Positions 21,960-33,642 of a stretch of DNA of 64,000 bases are shown here, in pieces. Position numbers and translations under genes: made by a program. The DNA is from Elymus sibiricus (Eukaryota; Streptophyta; Magnoliopsida; Poales; Poaceae). The notes below the pieces were generated by a model. That model was not told where the DNA came from, did no database searches, and saw nothing but the letters and a program-made list of their open reading frames with translations. The stretch's first letter is position 1. Each line of letters starts with the position of its first letter. The stretch spans positions 86,057,954 through 86,121,953 of the forward strand of contig CM077665.1 in NCBI GenBank assembly GCA_039707655.1. The letters run 5' to 3'.

Positions 21960-22705
21960 TCCAACACGCCTATCATTTTCGACGTTGAGGATCACCCTGA
22001 TCGTATAACTGTGGTCGGGTGTTTGCCATTGTTGGTTTCACCAACGATTCGCAACCTCAAGGTGACAAAAATGTTAGTTGATGGTGGGGCCGGTCTGAAC
22101 TTGATCTCACCCGAGGTGATCAAAAGATTGCAAATTCCTGATGGAGATCTCGAGGAAACGGGCTCGTTTCAAGGGGTCAATCTAGGAAGGAGCCAGCCCA
22201 AGGGAAAGATCACGCTTCCGGTAACATTTGGTAGCGATCTGAACTTTAGGACAGAGAAGATTGTGTTCGACGTCGCCAAGATTCCATTACCATATAATGG
22301 GATCCTTGGCCGCCCAGCGCTGAAACTCCCGGGCCGATAAGCGTTATCACTGTCAACTCCAACAAGAAGAACGCGCTTATCTGCGCCGACCAACTCTACC
22401 GGGAGGTAGTTGCAGCATCTGCCGCCAAGGCACTTGCTCCTGCCGCTGAAACTCCCGGGGGGAAGAAGACCGGCAAGACCTCCCGCACACACTCCGGCAA
22501 GCGCACCTCCTCGGAGTGCTGTGCTCCTGTTGAGGATGTGCCGGAGAGTTCCACTGGCAAGAGCAAGAAGTCCAAGGCAGCTCCACCAGAGACCAAGAAG
22601 GTGCCCGCCAAGGAGGATGGTACGGGAGGAACTTTCACCATAAGTTCCACCCTTGACAGCAAATAGGAAAGCGCGCTCGTTGCCTTCCTGCGGGCGAATG
22701 TCGAT
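21960..22705 (+). pseudogene. RLG-E aspartic protease and linker (broken)
   Basis: In frame with gag, NTPIIFDVEDHPDRI leads into the retropepsin-like domain with MLVDGGAGLNLIS in the catalytic position (DGG in place of D-T/S-G, common in Tat elements) and YNGILGRPAL. The frame ends with TAA at 22338, and a frameshift or small deletion follows GRPAL. The linker resumes in another frame (ISVITVNSNKKNALICAD, then Lys/Pro-rich) to a TAG near 22663. Protease would release gag and pol products. It cannot be made as one protein here. Confidence 0.8.
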
Positions 22706-25024
22706 GTGTTTGCATGGCAACCATCTGATATCCCCGGTGTTCCCAGGGAGGTGATTGAGCACCACCTAGCTGTTTGTCCTCATGCGCGGCCCGTCAAGCA
22801 GAAGGTCAAGAAGCAAGCTTTGGAGCGGCAACAGTTCATTGCCGAAGAAATCAAGAAGTTAGAAGCGGCAGGTTTGGTGAGAGGAGTACTTCATCCAACA
22901 TGGTTGGCCAATCCAGTTGTAGTGCGCAAGGCGAATGGGAAATGGAGGCTGTGTATTGACTATACAGATATCAATAAAGCCTATCCAAAGGATCCTTTTC
23001 CTTTGCCGCGCATCGACCAGATTGTGGACTCCACCGCCGGCTGTGATTTGCTGTTATTCCTTGATGCCTATTCAGGTTATCATCAGATTTTCATGGCCAA
23101 GGAAGACGAAGAGAAGACCGCATTTATCACCCCATGTGGTACACATTGCTTTTTGCGTATGACGTTCGGGTTGAAAAGTGCTGGTTCTACATTTGCAAGA
23201 GCAGTCCAGATTGGTTTTGAGCCCCAGCTGCATAGAAATATGGAAGCTTATATGGATGACATAGTGGTCAAAACCAAGGACAAGGCAACACTCATACCAG
23301 ATTTAGAAGAAACATTTGCAAATCTACGCAAGATCAACTTGAAGCTCAACCCTCAGAAGTGTGTGTTTGGTGTTCCATCCGACAAGCTTCTTAGGTTCTT
23401 TGTATCTCAACGTGGAATTGAAGCCAATCCCGACAAGATCAAAGCAATTGAGCAAATTCAAGCACCAAGACGTGTCAAGGATGTGCGTCGTCTTGCCGGC
23501 TGCGTTGCTGCTCTGAGTAGGTTCATCTCAAAATCTGCTGAGCGCGCCCTGTCCTTTTTCAAAATTTTGAAGAAGGCAGGTCCGATGAAATGGACTCCGG
23601 AAGCGGAGGCAGTGCTGCAGGATTTGAAGAGGTACCTCTCCTCCCCGCCAGTCCTAGTCGCGCCAAAACCACGAGAGTCGTTGCTGCTATATCTAGCGGC
23701 AACGAATCAAGTGGTGAGTGCTGCATTAGTGGCAGAGAGAGAAGTTGACGAAGAAGCAGCGGCAGAGGTAGGACCGCCAATCAACAAGCCAGAGTCTTCC
23801 CCGGCAGAGTCTGGCGCTGACAAAGTTGGATCTGTGCAGTCAAGTCAAGCAATACAGAAGAAGAAGATGGTGCAGCGCCCAGTCTATTTTGTCAGTTCCC
23901 TTCTGCAGGGGCCTAGGTCAAGATATTCTGGTGTGCAGAAGCTGCTCTTCGGCCTTCTTATGGCCCCGAGGAAGCTACGCCATTATTTTCAGGCACACGA
24001 GATCACCGTTGTCACTCGCTTTCCGTTGCAGCGGATTTTGCGGAATCCAGATGCTACCGGCAGGATTGTGGAGTGGGCTTTGGAACTGTCAAGCTTTGGT
24101 CTTAAGTTTGAAAGTACTTCGACCATCCAGAGCAGAGCCTTGGCGGAGTTCATTGCGGAATGGACCCCAACGCCAGATGAAGAAGTTCCAGAGTCAACCC
24201 TCCCCGGCAAGGAAACCAATCAAGAATGGATTATGTATTTTGATGGGGCTTTCTCGCTGCAAGGCGCCGGGGCTGGCGTGCTGCTTGTCGCACCCACCGG
24301 AGAGCACCTCAAATATGTGATTCAGATGCACTTTCCCCGGGAAAGGTCAACGAACAATATTGCGGAGTATGAAGGGCTACTTGCCGGTCTCAGGATCGCG
24401 GCAGACCTTGGAATCAAGAAACTCATTGTCAAGGGTGATTCTCAGCTTGTTGTCAAGCAAGTGAATAAACACTATCAGAGTCTGTTGATGGAGGCCTACG
24501 TAGATGAAGTGAGGAAGTTGGAAGAGCATTTTGATGGCCTACAGATGGAGCACGTTCCTCGTGCAGAAAACAGCGTTGCTGATGGTCTGTCAAAGTGTGC
24601 TGCTCTCAAGTTACCTATGGAACCAGGAACTTTTGTGCTCCGACTAACTCAACCGTCCGTGACACCATCGATGGGACAAGAGAAAAGAAGAAAGTTGAGT
24701 TCTGGCAAGTACTTCCCGGCAGAGCTCCCAGAAGCCGCCGGCAAGGAAGTTGCCGGGAACGACGCCAAGCTTGCCGGTGAGCGACAGGCTCCGGCAGACC
24801 CTCAGGCTCTTGCCGTGGAAGCACACGCTCCCGCCAAGCTTGCCGGGGGACAGCAGGCTCCGGCAGGGCCTCAAGCCTTTGCTGTCGAGACAAATGCGTC
24901 CCCGGCAGCAGACATGCCTTTAGCCTTGTCGTCGAGCCTCAGGCTCCGGCATGGGCACAGCATATCGTCCATTTCCTTCAGACAGGAGAACTCCCCGAAG
25001 AGTAGGAAGAAGCAAAGAAAGTAG
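22706..25024 (+). pseudogene. RLG-E reverse transcriptase, RNase H and archaeal-type RNase H
   Basis: An open frame of 772 codons. RT: WRLCIDYTDINKAYPKD, LFLDAYSGYHQI, FGLKSAGSTF, catalytic YMDDIVVKTKD. The connection and first RNase H follow, but where canonical enzymes have a catalytic Asp there is LLYLAATNQ, so this domain looks inactive. A second RNase H starts at about residue 505: MYFDGAFS (D), NNIAEYEGLLAG (E), VKGDSQLVV (D) and NSVADGLSK (D), the archaeal-type domain acquired by Tat elements. The C-terminal 120 residues are Ala/Pro-rich with repeated LAGE/QAPAD-like units. The frame ends at TAG 25022 and integrase is in another frame, so pol is split. Confidence 0.9.
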
Positions 25025-25038
25025 CCCGTCGGTCTAGT

Positions 25039-26187
25039 ATGTACCAGTTCGTGGACAACGTCCTGTACAGAAAGAGACCGAACAGTGTGAAATTGAAGTG
25101 CATTCCTCGGGAAGATGGACTAGAGCTGTTGGCAGAGATACATGGAGGCATAGGTGGCTCCCACATAGGATCAAGAGCACTCGCTGGTAAGGCATTCCGG
25201 CAAGGTTTCTTTTGGCCCACTGCTCTCCAGGATGCGACTGCACTAGTAACCAAGTGTGAAGCGTGCCAGTTTCATTCGAAGAAATTACATCAACCAGCTC
25301 AAGCTCTTCAGACAATCCCTCTCTCCTGGCCATTTTCGGTATGGGGGCTCGACATCTTGCGCCCTTTTCCCCGTGCTACCGGGGACTTTGAGTACTTGTA
25401 CGTTGCAATCGACAAGTTCACAAAGTGGCCGGAAGTGGAAGTGGTGAGGAAGGTGACAGCACAGTCAGCCGTCAAGTTATTTAAGGGAATAGTTTGTCGC
25501 TTTGGTGTGCCCAACAGGATCATCACCGACAACGTCACACAGTTCACGAGCCGCACCTTCATGCAGTATGTCCAAGACCTTGGCGGCAAGATTTGCTTTG
25601 CTTCTGTGGATCATCCAAGGAGCAACGGCCAAGCGGAAAGGGCAAATGCTGAAGTGTTGTGAGGTCTCAAGACAAGAACTTTCGACAAGCTGCACAAGTG
25701 CGGAAGGCGTTGGATTGATGAGTTGCCGGTGGTTCTTTGGTCAATCAGGATGACACCGAATCGAGCTACCGGCCAGACACCCTTCTCCCTAGTTTATGGG
25801 GCGGAGGCAGTTATCACCACGGAACTCACATACGGGTCACCTCGAGTGCTCGCTTATGATGAGCTCGAGCAAGAGCAGCTGCGCCAAGATGACGCGTTGC
25901 TCCTTGAGGAAGATCGTCTTCAGGCTGCTGTGCGAGCTGCACGCTACCAGCAAGCTTTGCACCGCTATCACAGCCGCAAGGTTCATGCCCGAAGTCTTGA
26001 GGAAGGCGACCTTGTTCTTCGGCGCGTTTAGTCCGCCAAGAATTCCAACAAGTTGACGCCGAAGTGGGAAGGCCCTTCTCGGGTAGTGCGAGTCACTAGG
26101 CCTGGCGCAGTCCGCCTGGAGACCGAAGATGGCATCCCAGTGAGTAACTCCTGGAATATCGAACATCTTCGTAAGTTCTACCCATGA
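25039..26187 (+). pseudogene. RLG-E integrase (broken)
   Basis: It starts near MYQFVDNVLYRKR. The N-terminal zinc domain has an H-x-H-like GGIGGSHIGSRALAGK and CEACQ. The core shows WGLDILRPFP (first Asp), IITDNVTQFTS (second Asp, with NVT in the usual G-T position) and NGQAERANAEV (Glu). TGA at 25660-25662 follows EVL, where a CGA is likely. The frame continues through WSIRMTPNRATGQTPFSLVYGAEAV to a TAG at 26029-26031, then PKWEGPSRVV and the end at TGA 26185-26187. It would insert the cDNA. It is disabled by two stops and by the frame break upstream. Confidence 0.88.
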
Positions 26188-26192
26188 GGCGC

Positions 26193-26215
26193 GGTTGCCG
26201 GGTCTCCCGGCAACC
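26193..26215. other. 10-bp perfect hairpin just after pol (RLG-E)
   Basis: GGTTGCCGGG-TCT-CCCGGCAACC starts 5 bp after the integrase stop codon and is followed by CCTTTT. It lies between the sense gene and the 3' end of the antisense gene. Confidence 0.7.
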
Positions 26216-26964
26216 CCTTTTGTACAAGTCTTGCCGCTGAAGCATGTAATCCTTTGTACAAAGCCAGGCGCAGACCCTGTGCATAGTTGAATAAAGCTAA
26301 GTGTTTTACAGATCTTGTTGATTTTCATGTTTACTTATGTACATGTTGGTCTGAGATATTGTATTACACTTACTCCCGGCAAGTGCTAACGAACCGCCAA
26401 GGTTTCATATCTCTATTTTCTCTTCTTTCTTTTTCTCAAAGGACAGAAGGTTCCCTCGCATACAAGTTTGCCGGGGGGAAAGGATGGTATGGATACCGGC
26501 AGGCGACGTTCAAGGTTGACATCTTGCCGGAAGGAGTACGGCAACGAAAAGCTAAGTTGCAGAAATTTCAAACAATTTTTGATAAGGTTATTCTCCTTGA
26601 ACGATTTCGACTTTTGTATGGAAAACCTGCACGCGAAGGAACCTTGTTGTGATCGGTTGTGCCCTTGTCCTGTTTCGAGTCCGCTCAACAGTTTAAGTGG
26701 CTGCACTGAAAGCGTCAAGGTTTCTTGCCGGTAGCGACACCGCCAGCAGGCTGCTAAAGTCCCGCACCTAGCGCTCGCGGCAAGAGTGTGCGCGCCGGCA
26801 AGTTCCCAATCAAGCATAGGGAGAATACATACAGAAAGAAATTAAACAAGGGGAATAGCATAGCATTTGTCCAGAACATAGCAAATTATATTACATCAAC
26901 CTTGCCGCGGTTCTAACATAAGATAATCTGTTCTTGGCATGGATGGCGGCGAGAAGCAAGGCAG
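26216..26964. other. RLG-E spacer between pol and antisense gene
   Basis: About 750 bp without a supportable gene on either strand. It holds several (C)TTGCCGG motifs and would contain the ends of both convergent transcripts. Confidence 0.6.
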
Positions 26965-29900
26965 CTAATCCCGGCGATCGCCTTCAACCCTCTTGACTTG
27001 GCTTACCCTGTCGATGATGGGCGCGACGAGTTCCTCGAGAGCCTTGACGTCTACATCCATCGGCAAGCGGTCGAAGATGTTGGAGAGGTTGATGCCGGGG
27101 TTCTTGTGAACCACCTTGACGAGCACCTTGCGGAGGACGGCCTGGCAGAGTTTGCGCGACTCGCTGGCCAGATAGGCTGTTCGGTCAGAGTGAAGCTGCT
27201 CCAGGGCTTCAAGCAGGCGGTCGAGAAACATGGTCACCTTGACGCTCGGGGACACCCTGTCGTCAGAAGAATACTTGAAGCCTTGCAGACCCATGGTGGA
27301 CAGTTGCGCGGCAAGCTTCTCCGCGACGTCGATGAGCTTCTCAGTCCAGATTTGCACTCCTTGCACATAGTCGTTGTGGGCGGCAGCGGCGCTCTTGACC
27401 AGCTCCTCTTCATTTCGGAGATCCTTAACCAGAGCCTTCTCGCGGGACCTGGCGGTCTCGAGGGTCTTGTTCAGCGTGGCCAGTTTCACTTTCAGATCAT
27501 CAATGGATTCACTGGCCGTAGAGAGTTGTTTGGTCTTGTCGGATATGGTGACCTGCATCTCCATCAGGCTGTGGAGAGCTTTGTCTCTTTCAGTCTCGAG
27601 TGTTGAGATCTTCTTGCCGTGATCCTCAAGACCTGCTTCCAGATTCTTCACCCTCTCTTCCAGCAAGTTCTTGGCGGCCTCTGCAGCTCCGGCAGCATCG
27701 ACGGCCTCCTTTAGCTTGCCGGCATGGTCTGTGGTCAGGGCCTCAAGTGTCTCCTTGTGCTTCAGCTCCAGATCCTGGGTCCGCTGCGCGACAAGCCTTT
27801 CAATCTCCTCGTCCTTGGCGCGGAGCTTGTCGGCAAGAGCTTTCTCGCGAGCGGTGAGGTCATCATCATGAGCCTCGAGCTCAATGCGAAGTTCTCTCAA
27901 GCGTGCCTCATCTGCAGCAGCCTGTTGTTTGGCCTCCTCTTGTGCCTTTTCGACGTCAGATTGCTTCAGGAGGAGATCGTTCCATCTTTGGCTCAGCTGC
28001 TCTTGTCCTGTCCTCAACTCCTGATAAGCTTCGGCAAACCAGGCCTGCGTTTCTTCGACACGTTTCTGGAAATTTGCCTCCACCTTGTCGGCAACTGCAG
28101 CCCTGAAGTCTAGTTTCTCCTTTCGAGTGCGGTGGAGTGCTTGGAGCTTCTGGTAGTTGTCGCTCATGGCCTAGAGAAGTTTCTCCTCTTCAGTCTTCTG
28201 CTGCTGGCGCTTGGTTTGCTAACGATCTCGAGCCCGGCAGCGGTGATGGCATCTTCATCAAAGATTTCTCCTTCAGTCGGCGCCCTAGCGCCTGCCGTGC
28301 CGGGAATGCTGACGAACAAGTTGTCGCCGATCTTGAGGTACTTGCTTGACGAGGGGGGACCTTCGGATGTTGGCGGCTTCTCGTCGGCAGCCGCCTCGCC
28401 GGCAGCTGGGGGCTCCGGGGCCGGCGCAGCGCCTGGCGCTCCTGCGGCAGGAATGTCGTCAGTACGGCCACCGGACTCCTTGTCGGCCCTCTCCGCAGAC
28501 TCTTTGGCGGCCTTCTCTTGTGCGGCCTTGGCGGCCTCAGCGGCAGCGTCTTTGGCGGCCTCAGCAGCAGCATTCTTGGCGGTTTCCTCAGCAGCACCCT
28601 TGGCGGCTTCCTCAGCGGCAACCCTATCGGCCTAGGCGGCAGCATCCCTGGCGGTCTCCTCAATGACGGTGTCCACGTCCATTTGCTCTGTCGAGGGAAT
28701 GTCTGAAGTCCAAGGAAACAAATTAAGATGAGATTGAGGAGGAAGTTCAAGAAGACAAAAAGGAAAACAGGATAACAAGTACCTGCGCCAGCATTGGTTG
28801 CCGGCATAGAACTGCCGGTGCCCACGCTTGCCGGCTCTTCCTCGTCGCGATAGAGCACGCTAGAGGAAGTCCTTGCCGGAGGTCCATTCCTGGGCGGCGT
28901 GGTTGACGGAGGCGGCACGTCAGGGGTGGCCTCTGATGGTTCTCCTTGTCGCTGCTCTCCTCCTGCACGCCTGGTGATGTCAGCAGCAAAGATGCACACC
29001 TCGGCACTTGCCAGCAGAAAGTGAGTAAATGACTCACGCTGGGGGCTGCGCCGGGGGCTGAGTCGAGGACTGCGTCGCGGGCTAGTCTCCGGGCTGGTGG
29101 TGGTCGTCTCTGGCGCACCTGAGGTGCTTGCCGGCGGCTCCTCGCCCGTCGAAGTCTTAGCCCTCTTCGCTATCCTCTGCGCTAACGTTTCCGTATCCTT
29201 GTTGAGACAGGCCAAAGCAAAATAAATGAGTCAAGTATGACCAAAAACTCAGAAAGTAAAGGATGCGGCGAGATCCTTACTCCTCTTCTTCTTCTCCCGA
29301 ACTGAGGGTGGAGAGGTCGAAGTCGACTTCCGCCATGGTGCCTGTGGGAGGAGGTGGAGGGGGGCTCCTGGGTCGCTTGGCCGCGGCAGGCGCAGGTTGC
29401 TGATGAGCTCATTGCCGCTGCGTGGCCTTGCCGGCCGCCCCCTTGCCGGGGGCTGCACTACTCAAGGAAGCTTGGCGGTCCGGGACCCCAGAAGTGGCAC
29501 TCCGAAGGACACGCCAACTCCTTGGCTTAAGAGTTGGGGCCTCGTCGTGCAGTTCCTCCTCGGCTGTGTCTTCAGCAGAAGGGCCCCCGGTAGATGTACC
29601 GCCCTGCTCTTCGGCAGTCTCGCCCTGCCCGGCAAGATTCTCATCCGGCAGCGCTTCCCCTCCGCTGGTTTCCTCTTCCACGAAGCCGGCGCTGCCGGCC
29701 TCCGCGGCAAGATTTGCCTCCTCCACCCTGCTGGCAATGTATGCCACTTCTTCCTCAGTGGTGTCGCGGACGAGGCCCTCTTCCTCGCGGATGGCCCTCT
29801 CCGTCAGGTTATCGAAGAATTGCTGCACTTGCTCTTTAGGTGGCTCAATCCAAGATCCGTCAAGGCTGTGATCGTCAAACGCTGGCATCATGGCGATGAT

Positions 29901-30833
29901 TGGACCTAGAGCAGAGTTGTTGCACAGAGGAATTATGCTTGCCGGCAGTTTACATACCACATCGCCCCTGAACAGTTTCTGGCAAAGAGCTGCGTGCTGC
30001 ATAAATGTCAGATTGTTGTTCAGCCCAGGGCGCAGCCTCATGATGTCCGCCGCATTCTTGAACTCCCAAGCTGGCCTCCCCTTGTTCTGCAGAGGGGCTA
30101 TGCGCCGGCGAAGGAAGTCGGCACCTATCATCTCTACTGAGAGCCCGGCAGCTCTGAGGCGGTGAATCCTGGTGATTGCGACTGTGAGTTTCTTATCTTC
30201 AGGATCAAGGGCACTCCAGTCGTTGCTGCGCACTATCTTCGTCTGCCGCGGCAAGCAGAAAGGTTGGACTTCTGATTTTTCTATCTCCCGAACCCAACAC
30301 CATCTGGCCCGCCATTCATCCCACTTCTCGCGGAAGGCCCCGTCTGGGTAGACCTCCTTGGTTCCTGGCCGTGGGATCCAAGCGATGGAACTAGAAAGGG
30401 CCTCGCCTTTTTGGATGCAGGGAATGAAGTAATGGCGGAAAAGAGTGGTGCTAGGAACTACCCCGGCAAAGTTTTCCCAAAGGTGAGCAAAAACGGACAT
30501 GCATGTTACGGCATTCGGCATGAAATCCAAAAGTTGGAAGCCGTAGGTGAGCATGATGTCATTGAAGAAATCAGAGAAAGGGGGGCAGAGTCCGCAGTAG
30601 AAATAATCGGCAAAGAAGTGGTATTTGTTTGGGCTGGCCCCAGAAGAACCTGGACTCACGGCGGTGGCCGGATGCGCTGTCGTCTCCGTCGCCCACATGA
30701 ACTGATACCGCACCTTCAAAGCGCCCGCGTCAAGCACCGGTGGAAAGACGACGTGCTCCTTCCGCATCTTCGCCATCTTGCTCTCCGAGACGGCGGCATC
30801 CACCTCCTTGCCCCTGCTTGCTTTGGGCGGCAT
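26965..30833 (-). pseudogene. RLG-E antisense accessory gene (putative gypsy-type transposon protein, PF04195-like)
   Basis: It reads from ATG 30833 leftward. The first exon region (30833-29409) encodes a globular domain: FADYFYCGLCPPFSDF, DIMLTYGFQLLDFMPNAV, FRHYFIPC, RARWCWVREIEK, the pattern of the plant family named putative gypsy type transposon (PF04195). An acidic tail follows, with a stop at 29409. Possible exon 2 is about 29190-28785, with GT donors near 29280 and 28782. A third region (about 28700-28190) is an Ala/Lys/Glu repeat with an in-frame stop. The last ORF (28167-26965, 400 residues) is a nearly continuous coiled coil. Antisense ORFs in this position are known in Tat elements (Grande-like); their function is unknown. 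Splice positions are inferred, and the gene has several disabling stops. Confidence 0.7.
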
Positions 30834-31207
30834 GGCGGCTATGGGGGCGGAGGCTGAGGGCAGAGAAGGCATGGAGGCGGCGGATGAGGAGGGAAAGCTC
30901 TGTTTCGACTCGAGGAAGAAGACGGCGGCGGTTCCAGATTGGAAGAAACAAGAGGTAAATGAGCGACGCCTCTGCGGATTCCTTCTTATGGGGAGAACGC
31001 GAGGCTGCCTCTTTACTAAAATAATATTGAAACGCTTCGTGAGCGCGCTGTTGTAACGGCCGCGCTGCGCACGTCCCCCACGTCCCACATTCAATGGGCG
31101 TCATGGGCGGCGCAGTAAAATGAATGATTACAGCAGTTAATCCCGGCCACGCGTGCCCGTGCACTGTTTCGGCCTAGCCCAACAACGCCTCGCACCCGTG
31201 TATGGCC

Positions 31208-31223
31208 TAGGCCCGGGGGCTCC
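31208..31223 (+). other. Polypurine tract region of RLG-E
   Basis: GGCCCGGGGGCTCC precedes the 3' LTR directly. It is short and GC-rich, and is assigned mainly by position. The interval 30834-31207 upstream would be the promoter/5' region of the antisense gene and shows no ORF I can support. Confidence 0.55.
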
Positions 31224-31985
31224 TGTCGGTGTACTAAAGATTCGGTCCTTTAGTACCCCATACTTGTGCACGGGCAGTTGTAGCCATACCAGCGGCAAGG
31301 CTTGCCGGGGAACGGCTAGGCACAGATACTGCAACATCGAGAAAGCCTCCAAGTCACTAAGCAGAAGATGGAAGACCGAAGACTAGGCGCCCCGGCAAGA
31401 TCTTGCCGGGCTGGCCGCATGGTCCCGGCAATCCTTTGCTGCCCTGTCATCGCTCCAGTACGGTCACCAGCTTGTCTTTTAGCTGTTGTCCTCATGGGTG
31501 CGTGTCAGGCGCTAGCGGTGGATGGGCTTAAGCGGTACTGATGGGACGGCCCCTTTTTCCGTCCCCAAGACACTAAGGGACACCTCAACGGAGCATTTAA
31601 TGTTCCTGTCCTAAACCGTCAGTGTTAGGTATGATAACACTGTAGATACTTTACACCTCATGTATGCACTGTACGCCACCTTTGTACTTCGCTACTGTTG
31701 GTGACCCCTTCGAAGGTATAAAAGGAGGCCCAAGGCATAGCTACAGGGGGGATCGGCTTCTGGCCTATTCTGCATGTGTAGCTGCTGAGTACTGTAGCGC
31801 TCCCAGAACTTGAGCTAGAACACAACTAATCAAACCAAGCAGGAGTAGGGTTTTACGCATCTTTGCGGCCTGAACCTGGGTAAAATTCCCGTGTGTTGAT
31901 CACTTGATCTGCTCTTTGTGCAAACCTTCTCCCTGCCGAATCGTAAAGGGGTCCTCTCGATCCCATAGGTGTCGTTTCTCCGACA
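31224..31985 (+). repeat. RLG-E 3' LTR (762 bp)
   Basis: TGTCGG...CCGACA. The palindrome CCCGGCAAGATCTTGCCGGG is at 31391-31410. It is bounded by the target duplication GGAAC at 31986-31990. Confidence 0.92.
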
Positions 31986-31990
31986 GGAAC

Positions 31991-33354
31991 GTGTCCTCGT
32001 GGACCTACGAAGTTCAGTAGTAACTTGATCCGAAGTTTCATGATCATCATCATTAACTTCCTCTCTAGTCGGTGCAGGCACCACAGAAACATTTTCCTGC
32101 GCTGCGCTACTCTCCGGTTCGAGAGGGGGTACAATTACCTCATCAAGTTCTACTTTCCTCCCACTTACTTCTTTCGAGAGAAACTCTTTCTCTAGAAAGG
32201 ATCCATGCTTGGCAACAAACATCTTGCCTTCGGATCTGAGGTAGAAGGTATACCCAATAGTTTCCTTAGGGTATCCTATGAAGACGCACTTTTCCGATTT
32301 GGGTTCGAGCTTTTCAGGTTGAAGTTTCTTGATATAAGCATCGCATCCCCAAACTTTCAGAAACGACAGCTTAGGTTTCTTCCCAAACCATAATTCATAC
32401 GGTGTCGTCTCAACGGATTTCGACGGTGCCCTATTTAAAGTGAATGCGGCAGTCTCTAATGCATATCCCCAAAATGATAGCGGTAAATCAGTAAGAGACA
32501 TCATAGATCGCACCATATCCAATAGAGTGCGATTATGATGTTCGGACACACCATTACGCTGAGGTGTGCCAGGCGGCGTGAGTTGTGAAACAATTCCACA
32601 TTTCCTTAAGTGCGTGCCAAACTCGTGACTCAAATATTCTCCTCCACGATCAGATCGTAAGAACTTTATTTTCTTGTCACGTTGATTCTCTACCTCACTC
32701 TGAAATTCCTTGAACTTTTCAAAGGTCTTAAGTGCGTGTCACATACCCATATCTGCTTAAGTCATCAGTGAGGGTGAGAACATAACGATAGCCACCGCGA
32801 GCCTCAACGCTCATTGGACCGCATACATCGGTATGTATTATTTCCAACAAGTTGGTTGCTCGCTCCATTGTTCCGGAGAACGGAGTCTTAGTCATCTTGC
32901 CCATGAGGCATGGTTCGCACGTGTCAAATGATTCATAATCAAGAGACTCCAAAAGTCCATCTGCATGGAGTTTCTTCATGCGTTTGACACCAATATGACC
33001 AAGGCGACAGTGCCACAAGTATGTGGGACTATCATTATCAACCTTACATCGTTTGGTATTCACACTATGAATATGTGTAACATCACATTCGAGATTCAAT
33101 AAAAATAAACCATTGACCAGCGGGGCATGACCATAAAACATATCTCTCATATAAATAGAACAACCATTATTCTCGGATTTAAATGAGTAGCCATCGCGCA
33201 TCAAACGAGATCCAGATACAATGTTCATGCTCAAAGCTGGTACTAAATAACAATTATTGAGGTTTAAAACTAATCCCGAAGGTAGATGTAGAGGTAGCGT
33301 GCCGACGGCGATCACATCGACCTTGGAACCATTCCCGACGCGCATCGTCACCTC
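31991..33354 (-). pseudogene. Angela integrase (broken)
   Basis: It runs leftward from 33354. The N-terminal zinc domain is WHCRLGHIGVKRMKK with CEPC. Then come HTDVCGPMSVEARGG (first Asp) and LTDDLSRYGYV. A small deletion and frameshift near 32728-32745 follows. The frame resumes upstream of MSHEFGTHLRKCGI, with LTPPGTPQRNGVSE (Glu), LSFWGYALETAAFTLNRAPSK and the C-terminal FIGYPKETIGYTF. The frame is cut at 31991 by RLG-E, and the next host codons are at 18979. Copia order places integrase before RT, which this fits. Inactive as found. Confidence 0.9.
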
Positions 33355-33642
33355 GTCCTTCGCTAGTCTCCGCTTATTCTGCAGCTCCTATTTTGAGTTA
33401 CAAATGTGAGCAACCGCACCGGTATCAAATACCCAGGAGCTACTACGAGCGCTGGTAAGGTACACATCAATAACATGTATATCATATATACCTTTGACGT
33501 TGCCGGCCTTCTTATCCGCTAAGTACTTGGGGCAGTTCCGCTTCCAGTGACCGGTTCCCTTGCAATAAAAGCACTCAGTCTCAGGCTTGGGTCCATTAAT
33601 TCTTGGGCTTCTTCCCGGCAACTGATTTACCGGGCGCGGCAA
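33355..33642 (-). pseudogene. Angela zinc knuckle and protease start (broken)
   Basis: It contains the CCHC nucleocapsid motif CFYCKGTGHWKRNC and the retropepsin catalytic DTG in SSSWVFDTGAVAHIC. A frameshift at about 33590-33600 separates it from gag, where an extra AATTAAT-like stretch lies between KPK and the knuckle. A TAG follows CNSK, in a position where related elements have Gln or Met-Gln. The rest of protease continues into the integrase ORF upstream of RVGNGSKVDVIA. Confidence 0.88.

Larger units (their letters stand above)
18985..31985 (+). mobile_element. RLG-E, Tat-lineage gypsy retrotransposon with antisense gene
   Basis: Flanked by the perfect duplication GGAAC (18980-18984 and 31986-31990). 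LTRs are 18985-19762 and 31224-31985. They end CCGACA and start TGTCGG (right copy) or TGTTGG (left copy), with about 2-3% divergence and one 16-bp indel. Inside on the plus strand are gag, protease, RT, a degenerate RNase H, an archaeal-type RNase H and integrase. On the minus strand is a multi-exon accessory gene between pol and the 3' LTR. The second RNase H and the antisense gene both point to the Tat lineage. Confidence 0.92.

Noticed and set aside
20332..22765. Several minus-strand frames opposite RLG-E gag and protease
   Set aside because: Shadows of a GC-rich coding region. The plus strand carries gag and protease motifs.
26193..26215. Rho-independent bacterial terminator
   Set aside because: A hairpin followed by CCTTTT looks similar, but the window is a plant nuclear genome.
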